This document shows positions 43,242 to 52,388 of a stretch of 64,000 nucleotides of DNA, piece by piece. The notes under the pieces were generated by a model. It saw only the letters and a list, made by a program, of their open reading frames with translations, had not been told where the DNA came from and did not search any database. The stretch lies in NCBI RefSeq assembly GCF_001443045.1, contig NZ_LKPJ01000021.1, positions 1 to 64,000 of the forward strand, written 5' to 3'. The first letter of the stretch is position 1. The number at the start of each line of letters is the position of its first letter. The position numbers and the translations under genes are program-made. The DNA comes from Burkholderia ambifaria (GTDB lineage Bacteria; Pseudomonadota; Gammaproteobacteria; Burkholderiales; Burkholderiaceae).

Positions 43242-44390
43242 ATGACCACAGAGAAGATCGTTCATATTGCCGAAGCGTTCGGTGGCGGCGTGCTGTCGAT
43301 GCTGACCCAGCTCGCCAACCATGCCGCGGCAACCGGCGTCGACGTCACGGTGCTGCACTCGATCCGACCGGAAACCCCGACCGATTTTTCAACGCTGTTC
43401 CGGCCCGATGTGAAGCTCGTCCGTGTCGACATGGTGCGCGAGGTCAGCGTCACACGGGATCTGGGGAGCTTGCGCGCGCTGGTTCGGAACCTGCGCGACT
43501 GCAAACCGACCGCGATTCATCTGCATTCGTCGAAGGCCGGCGTGCTGGGACGGCTCGCCGCCCGGATCGCCGCCCCGAATGCGACGGTCCTCTACTCGCC
43601 GCACGGACTCTCGTTCCTGCGCTGCGACGTATCGCGCATGAAGCGGTTCGCGTATCTGAGCTTCGAACGTATCGCGGCGCGCATCGGCGGAACCGTCGTC
43701 GCGTGCTCGGGCAGCGAGCTCGGCGAGATCAGGAGGCAGGTCCGGCCGAAATCGGCGGTACTGGTGGAAAACGGCGTCCATGTGGCGGAGATCCCGACGC
43801 GGCGCACGCGTGGCGATCGCAAGGTCGTCATCGGGATGAGCGGTCGGGCGTCGTTCCAGAAGAATCACGAAGCATTCGTGCGACTCGCCGCCCAGTTGCG
43901 CGGCGCCGATGTCGAGTTTCTGTGGATCGGCGGGAACGCGGCCGAGATCCCGGATCCCGGCCAGCGCCCGGCCGTCGTCTGCAGCGGCTGGGTGACCCGT
44001 GCACGGGCGCTGGCGCTCACGTCGGAACTGGACATCTACGTGCAGCCCTCCCGTTGGGAAGGCATGCCGGTCGCGCTGATCGAAGCGCAGGTTGCCGGCA
44101 TACCGGCCGTGGTGACGGACGTCGTCGGCAATCGCGACGTGGTGATCCACGGCGTGACCGGCTACGTCGCGACAAACGCCGAAGAGATGGCCGCGTATCT
44201 GACCGTGCTCCGCGACGACCGGCAGCTTCGCGAGCAGATGGGCGAGGCAGCCAGGAAACGAGCGATTCAGCGGTTTTCGCTGAACGCGATCCTCCGGCAG
44301 TGGCACGCGCTTTACGGACTCGACGCCAGCGAGCCGCGGGTCGACACACGGGATTTCAAGCCGGTCGCCGCGGATCACGTCGAGGCCTGA
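43242..44390 (+). CDS. Family 4 glycosyltransferase (first of two)
   Basis: A 382-residue retaining GT-B enzyme. The N-terminal glycine-rich start is IVHIAEAFGGGVLSML, and IHLHSSKAGVLGRLAA lies near residue 90. In the C-terminal domain, the donor-binding region is PSRWEGMPVALIEAQVAGIPAVVTD near 270-295 with the EGMPVAL...E pattern. It adds a hexose or similar sugar to the lipid-linked repeat unit. It is the first gene of a plus-strand run with a second GT4 and an acyltransferase. GG-rich leader; no strong Shine-Dalgarno sequence near the ATG. Confidence 0.92.
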   Translation: MTTEKIVHIAEAFGGGVLSMLTQLANHAAATGVDVTVLHSIRPETPTDFSTLFRPDVKLVRVDMVREVSVTRDLGSLRALVRNLRDCKPTAIHLHSSKAGVLGRLAARIAAPNATVLYSPHGLSFLRCDVSRMKRFAYLSFERIAARIGGTVVACSGSELGEIRRQVRPKSAVLVENGVHVAEIPTRRTRGDRKVVIGMSGRASFQKNHEAFVRLAAQLRGADVEFLWIGGNAAEIPDPGQRPAVVCSGWVTRARALALTSELDIYVQPSRWEGMPVALIEAQVAGIPAVVTDVVGNRDVVIHGVTGYVATNAEEMAAYLTVLRDDRQLREQMGEAARKRAIQRFSLNAILRQWHALYGLDASEPRVDTRDFKPVAADHVEA

Positions 44391-44417
44391 TTCCGATTTC
44401 GACATCCTTTCATTGAC

Positions 44418-45497
44418 ATGATCGCTTTCAAGAAACCGAAACAACTCGTCTACAACGGCCGATTCACGACGCAGAAGACGACCGGCGTGCAGCGCGTCGC
44501 ACGCGAGCTGATCGCCGCACTGATCAAGTTTCAGCCGCAGGACCCGGTGACCGTGCTGGTGCCTCCGCAACCCGGCGTCGCGGTGAGCGGAGCGAAGACG
44601 ATCAAGGTCGGCTTCTACAAGGGCGTGGTCTGGGAGCAGTTGGTCCTCCCGCTGTTCGCGCGCCGCGGCCGCATCGTCAATCTCGGCAATTCCGCATCCA
44701 TCTTCATCGGCAACCAGATCATCTACATGCACGATGCGGCGGTATTCGACACTCCCGCCCATTTCTCCCGACCGTTTCGGGTGTGGTATCGGATCATGTT
44801 CTGGATCCTGGCGCGAACCTCGGTCTGCGTGCTGACCAACTCCCGCTTCTCGCGCGATCGCCTCGCCCATCACTGCGGCGTTTCGGCGGAGAAAATCAGC
44901 GTCGTGCCGCTCGGTGCGGATCATCTCGACGCCCTGGAACCGGACACGAGCGTGCTCGACAAGCATGCGCTGACGCCGGACCGGTTCGTGCTTGCGGTCA
45001 GCAGCATGAATCCGACCAAGAACTTCGGCCGGCTGATCGCCGCGTTCCGGCAGATCGACGATCCGTCGGTCGATCTCGTCATCGTCGGGATGCAGAACAC
45101 CACGGTGTTCGGCAAGCACGACGCCGTCTGCGCGACGGAACCCAACATCAAGTACGTCGGCTACATCAGCGACGAACAACTGAAAGCGCTGTATCAGCAC
45201 GCGGCATGCTTCCTCTACCCGTCGATTTACGAAGGCTTCGGCATACCGCCCCTCGAAGCAATGCGCTACGGCTGCCCGGCTGTCGTCGGACAATCCGCGG
45301 CGCTGCCGGAAGTCTGTGCCGATGCGGCGTTGTACTGCGATCCGTATTCGCAGGACGACATCGCGCAGAAGCTGCGGAGCCTGCTCGATTCCGCCGAGCT
45401 CAGGGCCGAGCTCAAACGCAAGGGAAGCGCGCACGCGGAGCAATATCGCTGGAGCCGAAGCGCCGAGATGATGAAGGCGATATTCGAGACGTTGTAG
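44418..45497 (+). CDS. Family 4 glycosyltransferase (second)
   Basis: A 359-residue GT-B enzyme related to mannosyltransferases of EPS loci. Blocks include FTTQKTTGVQRVARELI near residue 16, IIYMHDAAVFDTP near 98, AVSSMNPTKNFGRLIAAF near 195 and the donor site YPSIYEGFGIPPLEAMRYGCPAVV near 265. With manC in the cluster, GDP-mannose is a plausible donor, by inference. It begins 27 bases after the first GT4 and is probably co-transcribed. Confidence 0.92.
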   Translation: MIAFKKPKQLVYNGRFTTQKTTGVQRVARELIAALIKFQPQDPVTVLVPPQPGVAVSGAKTIKVGFYKGVVWEQLVLPLFARRGRIVNLGNSASIFIGNQIIYMHDAAVFDTPAHFSRPFRVWYRIMFWILARTSVCVLTNSRFSRDRLAHHCGVSAEKISVVPLGADHLDALEPDTSVLDKHALTPDRFVLAVSSMNPTKNFGRLIAAFRQIDDPSVDLVIVGMQNTTVFGKHDAVCATEPNIKYVGYISDEQLKALYQHAACFLYPSIYEGFGIPPLEAMRYGCPAVVGQSAALPEVCADAALYCDPYSQDDIAQKLRSLLDSAELRAELKRKGSAHAEQYRWSRSAEMMKAIFETL

Positions 45498-45631
45498 CGC
45501 ATTCCGTCGTACTGCACGACGAGACCGACTGTCCCCCACCGCACTGTCTCGAGCGTCGTGCCTTCATAGAGTGGAACGACTCTCCGTTATCTGCGCGGTG
45601 CGGATCCTCACGGACCGGCCGCCCCTTCGTC

Positions 45632-46684
45632 ATGACAGCACGCGAAACCAGCCTCGATGTCGCCCGCGGTGCGGGAATCATTCTTGTCGTATACGGACAC
45701 GTCCTGCGCGGCGTCGTTTCCGCGGACCTCGTGCCGCCCGGCGTGGCCGATACCGCCCTCGCATGGAACGACTACGCGATCTATACGTTCCACATGCCGT
45801 TGTTCTTCTTCCTGTCCGGCCTGCACGTCTGCGGTTCGCTGCGCCGCGCGCCACGCGGATTCCTGTGGTCCAAGATCAGGACGATCGTGTATCCGTACCT
45901 GGTCTGGTCGATCGCGCAGGGTGCCGTGCAGATCGCAATGGCCTCTCACGGCACCAATCATCCGTTTACGCTGAACGATTTGCTCGCAATCGGATGGCGA
46001 CCGTTCGCGCAGTTCTGGTTCCTGTATGCGCTGATGCTCTGCATGATCGGCATCCACGCATTCGCGACGGCGGTGCCCGAGGTCACGCGTATTCCCATGC
46101 CGACGCGCGCCCGCGGCCGGCTCGCCGCATGCGCGGTGCTCGGCCTGATGCTCGGCGCGGCAACCCAATGGGGCATCCTGTCGATCACGCTGATGAACGG
46201 GCCGTTCTTCGTCGCGGGCGTCCTAGCGTCGCACGCATTGCCCGGCTGGCTCGAGCGCAACAGCGGACCCGCCGCATGCGCAGCAACGGCGACGGCGTTC
46301 GTCGCGGCGGTCGTATTCGCTCACCGCTTCGGTAGTGCGACGAGCGTCTGGGCGCTTCCCGCCGCCTTCGCGGGCATCGCGCTGGCATTGCAACTCGCAC
46401 ACCGGCATACGTCGCGGCCGGCACGCGCGGCATGGCTGGCCGCGATCGGCTGCGCGTCGATGCCGATCTACCTGACCCACATCTTCGCGATGGCTGCCGT
46501 ACGTATCGTGCTGATGCGCGCCGGGATCACCAGTGTCGCGATACACCTCGCGCTCGGCACGCTGGCCGGCGTCGCGATCCCGATGGTCGCCTACCGGGTG
46601 GCCCTGAGGACGGGGCTCGCACGTGTTGCCGGTTTCCCGTCCTGGCCCGGACGCGACACGGCGGTGCGCACGCGCACCGCGTGA
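45632..46684 (+). CDS. Membrane O-acyltransferase (acyltransferase 3 family)
   Basis: A 350-residue integral membrane protein with about ten hydrophobic helices. The family signature at the N-terminus is SLDVARGAGIILVVYGHVLRG with the conserved His, followed by FHMPLFFFLSGLHV near 55 and KIRTIVYPYLVWS near 85. Such proteins acetylate or succinylate sugars of exopolysaccharides at the inner membrane. It is the last gene of the GT4 operon and converges on wzy with nine bases between the stops. A longer in-frame upstream extension overlaps the second GT4 and was rejected. Confidence 0.88.
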   Translation: MTARETSLDVARGAGIILVVYGHVLRGVVSADLVPPGVADTALAWNDYAIYTFHMPLFFFLSGLHVCGSLRRAPRGFLWSKIRTIVYPYLVWSIAQGAVQIAMASHGTNHPFTLNDLLAIGWRPFAQFWFLYALMLCMIGIHAFATAVPEVTRIPMPTRARGRLAACAVLGLMLGAATQWGILSITLMNGPFFVAGVLASHALPGWLERNSGPAACAATATAFVAAVVFAHRFGSATSVWALPAAFAGIALALQLAHRHTSRPARAAWLAAIGCASMPIYLTHIFAMAAVRIVLMRAGITSVAIHLALGTLAGVAIPMVAYRVALRTGLARVAGFPSWPGRDTAVRTRTA

Positions 46685-46693
46685 GCATCACGG

Positions 46694-48121
46694 TCAGTGG
46701 ATGTCGGACGAGCGTCCGGCGGGCGGCAATACGGTTGTCCGGCCTTCCCGCCCGTTCGTTCCCGCGGGCCGCGAGCGGCTGCCGGATGCGGCATGCGCGA
46801 CATGCGCGGCGGACTGCGCACTGCTTGCCGGCCGCTTCGTGAACCAGTTGAACACGATGATCGGCAGCACGATCGGCAGGAAGTTGCGTCCGCTGAACAG
46901 GTTCGGTGTACGCATGATTTCCATCATCGACACGAAAAGCACCGCGTGTGCGCAGCACCAGACTCCATTGCCGCTGCGCCAGCCCGCATAGCTGCGGCCA
47001 AGCACCCAGCCCAGCACGGCCGCGTCCAGCAACCCGAACCAGCCCCACTCGTAGAAATGGACGAAGATGCCCGACGGATTGTTGAATTCCGGGTCTGCGT
47101 AGCTGTTCAGGAACAGGTTGAAGCTGTCGCTTGAGTCGAGCCAAGGCTGAAATGTCGTGCCGATCACCGGAAAGCGCATCAGCCAGTCGAACGTGAACAT
47201 CGGATGGCCCTGGCCCCAGCCGAGCACGGCGAGCATCCCCGCGCCGTTGTTCAGCGACGTCGAATAGTAGAGGCCAAGCCGTTCGAGTGCGAAGTCGAAG
47301 ATGTTGTCGTAGATGTTGACGTAATAGGCTTCCCACGACCGGTTGTACTCGTTCGCGATGAACAGCGCGAACAGCAGCGGAATCGCCGCGTACGGCCCGA
47401 ACGTCAGCAGCCGCGCGTACCGGCCGCGCAGCCGGAACCGCACGACCATCAGCGCGAGCGGCATCGCCATCTCGATCAACGCGAGCCGCTCCGCGAAAAG
47501 GAAGCTGCGCAGCAGCGTCAGCACCGCGAGCACGGCCATGTAGATCTTGTAGCGGTTCAGGCCTTTCACCGGCGTCCTGAACACGTAGAAATACAGCGCG
47601 ACGAACGGCGCCGTGGCCTGCGTGAACGAACTCAACCCGGTAACGCGACCGATCTGCTGGAGCATGTCGTACGCGGTGGCCTGGCCATGCAGGAATTCGA
47701 GCAGCAGCGCAGGATGCGCGATGATCCCGCTCATCATCACGAGATTGCCGAACAGCGCGAGCAGGAACAGGACATCGAGCACGCGCGTCGGCACCTCGAC
47801 GGGAGGTGCCGGCGGGCCCCGCCGCGTCCGTGCTTCGGTCGTCGCGAGCCATGCCGCCGCCATCACGACCATCAGGAACAGCGCGCCGACGAACGCATAG
47901 AAGCCGTCGAAATAGATCCGCGCAATCGACTTCTGGTCGCCCAGCAGGCTGAGCGACAGCAAGCCGTACAGCGGCAGGATGAACATCAGCACGAGACGTG
48001 CCGGATCTTCCCACCAGTAGCCCGTATAACCGCCGGCGGCGCCGCGCACGCGCGCCGCCCCGCGCATCGTCGCCGAGCCGTGTCTCAGCCCGGCCCCCGC
48101 CCCGCCCGCTCGCCGGTTCAT
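46694..48121 (-). CDS. wzy: Wzy-type exopolysaccharide polymerase
   Basis: A 475-residue membrane protein with ten or more helices and a large loop near residues 265-350 rich in aromatic residues (NEYNRSWEAYYVNIYDN, SSDSFNLFLNSYADPEFNNPSG). This is the pattern of Wzy polymerases, whose primary sequences are poorly conserved. It would join repeat units on the periplasmic face. The ATG overlaps the wzc stop (ATGA). The assignment rests on topology and on position after wza-wzc. Confidence 0.78.
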   Translation of the reverse strand: MNRRAGGAGAGLRHGSATMRGAARVRGAAGGYTGYWWEDPARLVLMFILPLYGLLSLSLLGDQKSIARIYFDGFYAFVGALFLMVVMAAAWLATTEARTRRGPPAPPVEVPTRVLDVLFLLALFGNLVMMSGIIAHPALLLEFLHGQATAYDMLQQIGRVTGLSSFTQATAPFVALYFYVFRTPVKGLNRYKIYMAVLAVLTLLRSFLFAERLALIEMAMPLALMVVRFRLRGRYARLLTFGPYAAIPLLFALFIANEYNRSWEAYYVNIYDNIFDFALERLGLYYSTSLNNGAGMLAVLGWGQGHPMFTFDWLMRFPVIGTTFQPWLDSSDSFNLFLNSYADPEFNNPSGIFVHFYEWGWFGLLDAAVLGWVLGRSYAGWRSGNGVWCCAHAVLFVSMMEIMRTPNLFSGRNFLPIVLPIIVFNWFTKRPASSAQSAAHVAHAASGSRSRPAGTNGREGRTTVLPPAGRSSDIH

Positions 48122-50391
48122 GACACCCTTTCCACCCGTTGCCGCTGTGCCATCACCCCCGTATATCCGGACGCGGCCTGATGCGTGTTCGCATCCGTAT
48201 AGCCGTAGTCGTACCGTCCGAGCGCCCCCGTGCAGTCGTTCAGGACCACCCCGCGCACGTCGACATGCGCGTGTTCGAGCCGTCGCGCGCTTTCTTCGAG
48301 CTCGGTCAGCGTCGTCACGCCGCTGCGCGCGACGAGGAACACGGTTCCCGCGAGGCGGCCGAGCACCAGCGCGTCGGCCACCGGCAGCAACGGCGGGCCA
48401 TCGATCACGACCATGTCGTAGCGCGACCCGGCCTGCTCGATCAGTTCGGCGAGCGAGGGCTGCAGCAGCAGTTCGCCCGGATCCGGCACGACGCTGCCCA
48501 TCGCGATGAAATCGAGGCCCGGCACGACGCCGCGCTTGATCGACTCGTCGAGCGTGTGGGTGCCTGCCACCACGTCCGACAGGCCCGGCGCCCGGCTGTA
48601 GCGGAACCGCTCGTGCAGCGAACCCTTGCGCAGGTCGGCATCGATCAGCAGAACGCGCCGCCTCGCCGCCGCCACCAGCGACGCGATATTCGCGGCGACG
48701 AACGACTTGCCGACGCCCGTCGTAGGCCCCGAGATCAGCACGACGGAATTCGACGCGTCCGGCATCGACAGTTGCAGTGCCACGCGGAAACTGCGCAGGC
48801 TTTCGAGCGCCGCGTCCTGCGCGGCAGCCGGCTGCATCGGCGCGCGCGTGTCGCGCCGTCCGGCCTTCGAGTGCAATTCCGCTTGCGCCGCGGCCGGACT
48901 GTGCGGCACCGTCGCGAACACGGGGAGCCCCGTCGTCCATTCGATTTCCTCGGCGTCGCCGATCGTGCCGACGACACGCTGCCGGACGATCACGGTCGCC
49001 GCGCCCGCGAGCAGGCCCACCATCAGCAGGCCGATCACGGCGACCCCGCGATGCGGCCCGACCGGCTGCTCCGCGACCTTCGCCGTATCGACGATCCGCA
49101 CGGTGCCGGTCTTGCTGGCCCGCGCGAGGATCATCTGCTGGCGCGTATTGAGCAGGTTCGTGTACAGCGCGGTATCGACGGTCACGTCGCGCTGCAGTTG
49201 CAGCACACCCTGCTCGACGGTCGGCAACTGCTGGATCTGCTTGCGTGTCGTGTCGAGCGAACGCTGCGCGTCGGCCAGCTGCGCATCGACGGCCACCACC
49301 GCCGGATGCTTCGGCATGAAGCGCGTCAGCAATTCCTCGCGCTGCTGCTGCAGCGTCTGCACGCGCGTCTCGATGTCGACCGACTGCTGGCGCAACGCCA
49401 GCGCTTCGTCGCTCGTATTGACCGTGCCGTGTGACGCACGAAATGCGTTGAAGCGGTTTTCCGCCGCTTCCAGTTGCGCCTTCAGCTGCGGCAGCTGGGT
49501 ATCCATGAAGCGGATCAGCTTGTCGGCCGCCTCGGACTTGCGCTGCGTGTTCTGTGCCAGGTATGCGTCGCCGATCGCATTCAGCACGCGGCTGTCGTGC
49601 ACGGGATCGATGCCGTCGAGCGTCACGCCGATCATGTTCGACTGCTTGCCGCGCTCCGAGATCAGCGCGTTCTTCTGCAGCCAGGTTGTCGCTTCCTCGT
49701 CGCTATAGCGCGTCAGGTCGAAGCGAGCGCCGGGCTTGCCGGCCACGTCGCGCACGAATAGGTCGAGCGGCCCCTGCGGCGTCTCGACATGCAGCGGCTG
49801 CCCGATGCGGCCCTGCCATGCCGGCCCCGTCCGGCCGAACCAGCCCGTACGCTGCAACGTGTAGGTACCGTCGTCGCCGACGCTCAGCGCGAACCGCTTG
49901 CCGAGCAGGCGCTTCGGCACGTCGAAGGTCGGCACGTCGACGCGCTCGGTGCCGTACACGTAGCCGCCCGGCAACGGCGACGACAATCCGTCTGCCGCGT
50001 TCACGAGCCGCCAGCCGATCAGCGGCAGGTAATGCGGCCGCGCGTCGACCGCCAGATTGGTGCTGTCGATCGCGCGGTCGAGCACCGCGCGGGATTTCAG
50101 CACCTCGATCTCGGTCGACGCGTCGGTCTTCAGGTCGAACACCGACGACGGATCGCCGGGCGGCGACGTCGGTTTCGAATCGGTCGGGCTTTGCTCGACC
50201 TGGAACAGGATGTCTGTCCGGTAGACGGGGGCCGCGCACAGCGCATACACGGCGCCGGCGAGCGCGCCCGCAAGCGTCGTGCAAAGGATCAGGCGCCGGC
50301 CGCCGTACAGGATGCCCCAGTAGCGGCGCACCGGATAGGACGGCCGCAGGGCGGGCCCGCTGTGCGGGTCAGGCAGGGTCGAAGAAGTCAT
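48118..50391 (-). CDS. wzc: Polysaccharide co-polymerase/BY-type tyrosine kinase (Wzc-like)
   Basis: A 757-residue inner-membrane protein. Two membrane helices (near 33-53 and 455-475) flank a periplasmic Wzz-like domain with a coiled-coil region near 290-400. The cytoplasmic kinase has Walker A GPTTGVGKS, Walker A' LLIDADLRKG and Walker B MVVIDGPPLL. The C-terminal cluster holds only a few Tyr (RYDYGYTD, SGYTG) rather than the long Tyr run of E. coli Wzc. It controls chain length and export with Wza. Second gene of the wza-wzc-wzy operon, 59 bases after wza. Confidence 0.92.
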   Translation of the reverse strand: MTSSTLPDPHSGPALRPSYPVRRYWGILYGGRRLILCTTLAGALAGAVYALCAAPVYRTDILFQVEQSPTDSKPTSPPGDPSSVFDLKTDASTEIEVLKSRAVLDRAIDSTNLAVDARPHYLPLIGWRLVNAADGLSSPLPGGYVYGTERVDVPTFDVPKRLLGKRFALSVGDDGTYTLQRTGWFGRTGPAWQGRIGQPLHVETPQGPLDLFVRDVAGKPGARFDLTRYSDEEATTWLQKNALISERGKQSNMIGVTLDGIDPVHDSRVLNAIGDAYLAQNTQRKSEAADKLIRFMDTQLPQLKAQLEAAENRFNAFRASHGTVNTSDEALALRQQSVDIETRVQTLQQQREELLTRFMPKHPAVVAVDAQLADAQRSLDTTRKQIQQLPTVEQGVLQLQRDVTVDTALYTNLLNTRQQMILARASKTGTVRIVDTAKVAEQPVGPHRGVAVIGLLMVGLLAGAATVIVRQRVVGTIGDAEEIEWTTGLPVFATVPHSPAAAQAELHSKAGRRDTRAPMQPAAAQDAALESLRSFRVALQLSMPDASNSVVLISGPTTGVGKSFVAANIASLVAAARRRVLLIDADLRKGSLHERFRYSRAPGLSDVVAGTHTLDESIKRGVVPGLDFIAMGSVVPDPGELLLQPSLAELIEQAGSRYDMVVIDGPPLLPVADALVLGRLAGTVFLVARSGVTTLTELEESARRLEHAHVDVRGVVLNDCTGALGRYDYGYTDANTHQAASGYTGVMAQRQRVERVS

Positions 50392-50450
50392 ACAGCATCA
50401 GTCCCGTATGGCGCGACGCGCGGTCGCGGTCACGAAATCCGCCACGAGCG

Positions 50451-51677
50451 TCACGGCGAGATGGCCTTTGCCGTCAGCGCACCCTGCGCGGACGACGGAA
50501 TCAGCAGATTGACGACGCGGCTCCAGCGCACCAGCGACGACGCATCGACGAACACGACATCGCGGCGCTCGAGCGGAAACTGGTCGGCCAGCGCGAACGA
50601 CGCCGGCGAGCTGCCGTCGAGGTGATATACCCGCGGGCGGTTGTCCGGGCCGCGGCGCACGACGAACACCTGGCGCGCGTCCGACGTGTACTGGCTCACG
50701 CCGCCCGTGTCGCCGAGTGCTTCGCCGAGGCTCATCCGGCCGTCGGTCAGCGTCAGCGTCGCGGGCCGCGACACCTCGCCGAGCACGAACACCTTCGCGT
50801 CGCTCGCCGCGCGCACGCGCACGAGATCGCCGTCGCGCAGCAGGATGTTCGACGGGTTCACGCCCGCGGCGATCAGCGCGGGCAGGCTGACGTTCACGGT
50901 CCTGTCGCCGCGCGTCACCGATACCTGCGAGCGGTCGGCCGTCGGGGTGAAGCCGCCCGCGCGGTCGATCGCCTCCGGCAGCGTCATCGGCATGTCGTTG
51001 ACGATCTGCAGCCCCGGCGTGCGCACTTCGCCGTCGAGATACACGCGCTTGCTGCGATAGGTCTGCACGCGCAGCGCGATCTGCGGCTTGCGCACGTATT
51101 CGCCGAGCCGCTTCGTCAGCAGCGCACGCGCCTGCGCCTCGGTCAGCCCGGCGACATGCACGAGGCCCGCATACGCAAACTGCACGTTGCCGTTTGCGTC
51201 GACCGTGTAGCCCGTCGCGACCGAGCTGGCACCGACGCCGTCGCCGCCGCCCGCCGTCTGCGGCGTCGGCAGGTTCAGTTCGGGGTGGTCCCAGACGACG
51301 ATGCCGAGCACATCGCCGGGGCCGATCGCGTATGGCTGCGGCTTGCCGAACAACTGGTGGATTTCCGCATCGACATTGGGTCGCTGGCCCGCATGCTGCT
51401 GTGCGACGAACGCCGGCGTGATCTCGATCAGGTCCTCGCGCGATACGTTCTGCACGCCGTCGAGGCCGCCCGAGCCCGATGCGTCGGCGCTCACGCGCGC
51501 ATTCGCGTCGCGCTCGGCAGGCGCCCGGTAAGTCATGCCTGGCGACAGCGCACATGCGCTCAGTGCGCACGCGGCTGCCACGATCGCGATGCGCGACAGC
51601 CACGGTGCGTGCCGGATGCCTGCCGTGCGTGGCCGCGGCGTCCCGAGCGTCGATTCCGGTTGCGTGGTGATTGACAT
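50451..51677 (-). CDS. wza: Outer-membrane polysaccharide export lipoprotein (Wza-like)
   Basis: A 408-residue exported lipoprotein. The lipobox LSAC near residue 42 follows a basic N-terminal region. The Poly_export domain begins YAIGPGDVLGIVVWDHPEL near 115, and two SLBB domains follow (VYLDGEVRTPGLQIV and KVFVLGEVSRPATL). The C-terminal amphipathic helix is expected in VRWSRVVNLLIPSS. Octamers form the outer-membrane export pore. It is the first gene of the minus-strand export operon; GGAAGGG precedes the ATG at 51677. In-frame upstream extensions would destroy the signal peptide. Confidence 0.94.
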   Translation of the reverse strand: MSITTQPESTLGTPRPRTAGIRHAPWLSRIAIVAAACALSACALSPGMTYRAPAERDANARVSADASGSGGLDGVQNVSREDLIEITPAFVAQQHAGQRPNVDAEIHQLFGKPQPYAIGPGDVLGIVVWDHPELNLPTPQTAGGGDGVGASSVATGYTVDANGNVQFAYAGLVHVAGLTEAQARALLTKRLGEYVRKPQIALRVQTYRSKRVYLDGEVRTPGLQIVNDMPMTLPEAIDRAGGFTPTADRSQVSVTRGDRTVNVSLPALIAAGVNPSNILLRDGDLVRVRAASDAKVFVLGEVSRPATLTLTDGRMSLGEALGDTGGVSQYTSDARQVFVVRRGPDNRPRVYHLDGSSPASFALADQFPLERRDVVFVDASSLVRWSRVVNLLIPSSAQGALTAKAISP

Positions 51678-51723
51678 CGTGCCCTTCCAAAACTGTGCGG
51701 TAACCCGCCGAACGCGGCGAGTT

Positions 51724-51740
51724 CCGGCATTACGCTTGCC
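51724..51740. promoter_or_regulatory. Near-symmetric sigma-54-like element between wza and the small secreted protein
   Basis: The core GGCATTACGCTTGCC has GG-N10-GC on the plus strand with a perfect TTGC at -12. Its reverse complement, GGCAAGCGTAATGCC, also has GG-N10-GC with ATGC. One element could therefore be read by RpoN in either direction: to the right toward the 51805 gene (start near 51750) and to the left toward wza. The -24 blocks read CCGGCA instead of TTGGCAC. Confidence 0.5.
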
Positions 51741-51804
51741 GGCGCGGCTCGCCTGGCGGTGCCGCGCCTCCCTCTTCACCTCACGTCACTCCGTACGATT
51801 CGTC

Positions 51805-52224
51805 ATGAACTGCTCTTCGTCGCTTTCGTCACTCGTCTGCATCGTCATGGCCAGCGTTGCCTGTGCCGCCGGCGCGCAGACTTTGCCCGCCACGTCGGCC
51901 GACGCGCCGGTCGCCGTGTCGCCCACGCTGCTCGCGCCGGTGCCGCTCCAGCATTCCGCGCAAACCGCAATGGTCAGCGCGACCGCGGAGCCTGCTGCCG
52001 CTGCGTCCGAAGTCGCGGCACCTGCCGCTGCGCTTCCCGCTGCGAGCACCGCCGCAGCGCCCGAATCGCGCGCCCGCGGCGCGCTGCGCCGACCGCTCGT
52101 GCCGATGCGGCCGCGCCGCCCGAAAGTGGTTGATACCGCCACGGAAAACGTCTGGCAGACCGGCACGCTGTACACGTCACCCTATGCAAAGCCGCCCTAT
52201 GCACCGCCGGGCAATCCCTACTGA
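51805..52224 (+). CDS. Small secreted Ala/Pro-rich protein
   Basis: A 139-residue protein with a signal peptide (residues 1-24, hydrophobic SLVCIVMASVACAAGA). The middle is low-complexity Ala/Pro/Ser, a basic patch follows (RPLVPMRPRRPK near 105), and the C-terminal end is aromatic and Pro-rich (WQTGTLYTSPYAKPPYAPP). No family recognised. Its place between wza and the tandem hydrolase and its sigma-54-like promoter tie it to the exopolysaccharide programme. It may be a periplasmic or extracellular partner of the polymer. Confidence 0.65.
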   Translation: MNCSSSLSSLVCIVMASVACAAGAQTLPATSADAPVAVSPTLLAPVPLQHSAQTAMVSATAEPAAAASEVAAPAAALPAASTAAAPESRARGALRRPLVPMRPRRPKVVDTATENVWQTGTLYTSPYAKPPYAPPGNPY

Positions 52225-52388
52225 CGCATCCCGATCGATTACGCCACGGCGTGGCCGTGCGCGTGCCGATACGGGATTGGACACCACGGCGAACGGCGCG
52301 TCTGTGAGCGACCCCACCGAACGCCGATCTTCACAGGAAACGGGATTCGCCCCCCGACGCGCCGACGTGTGCGACGCGGCACGCATCA

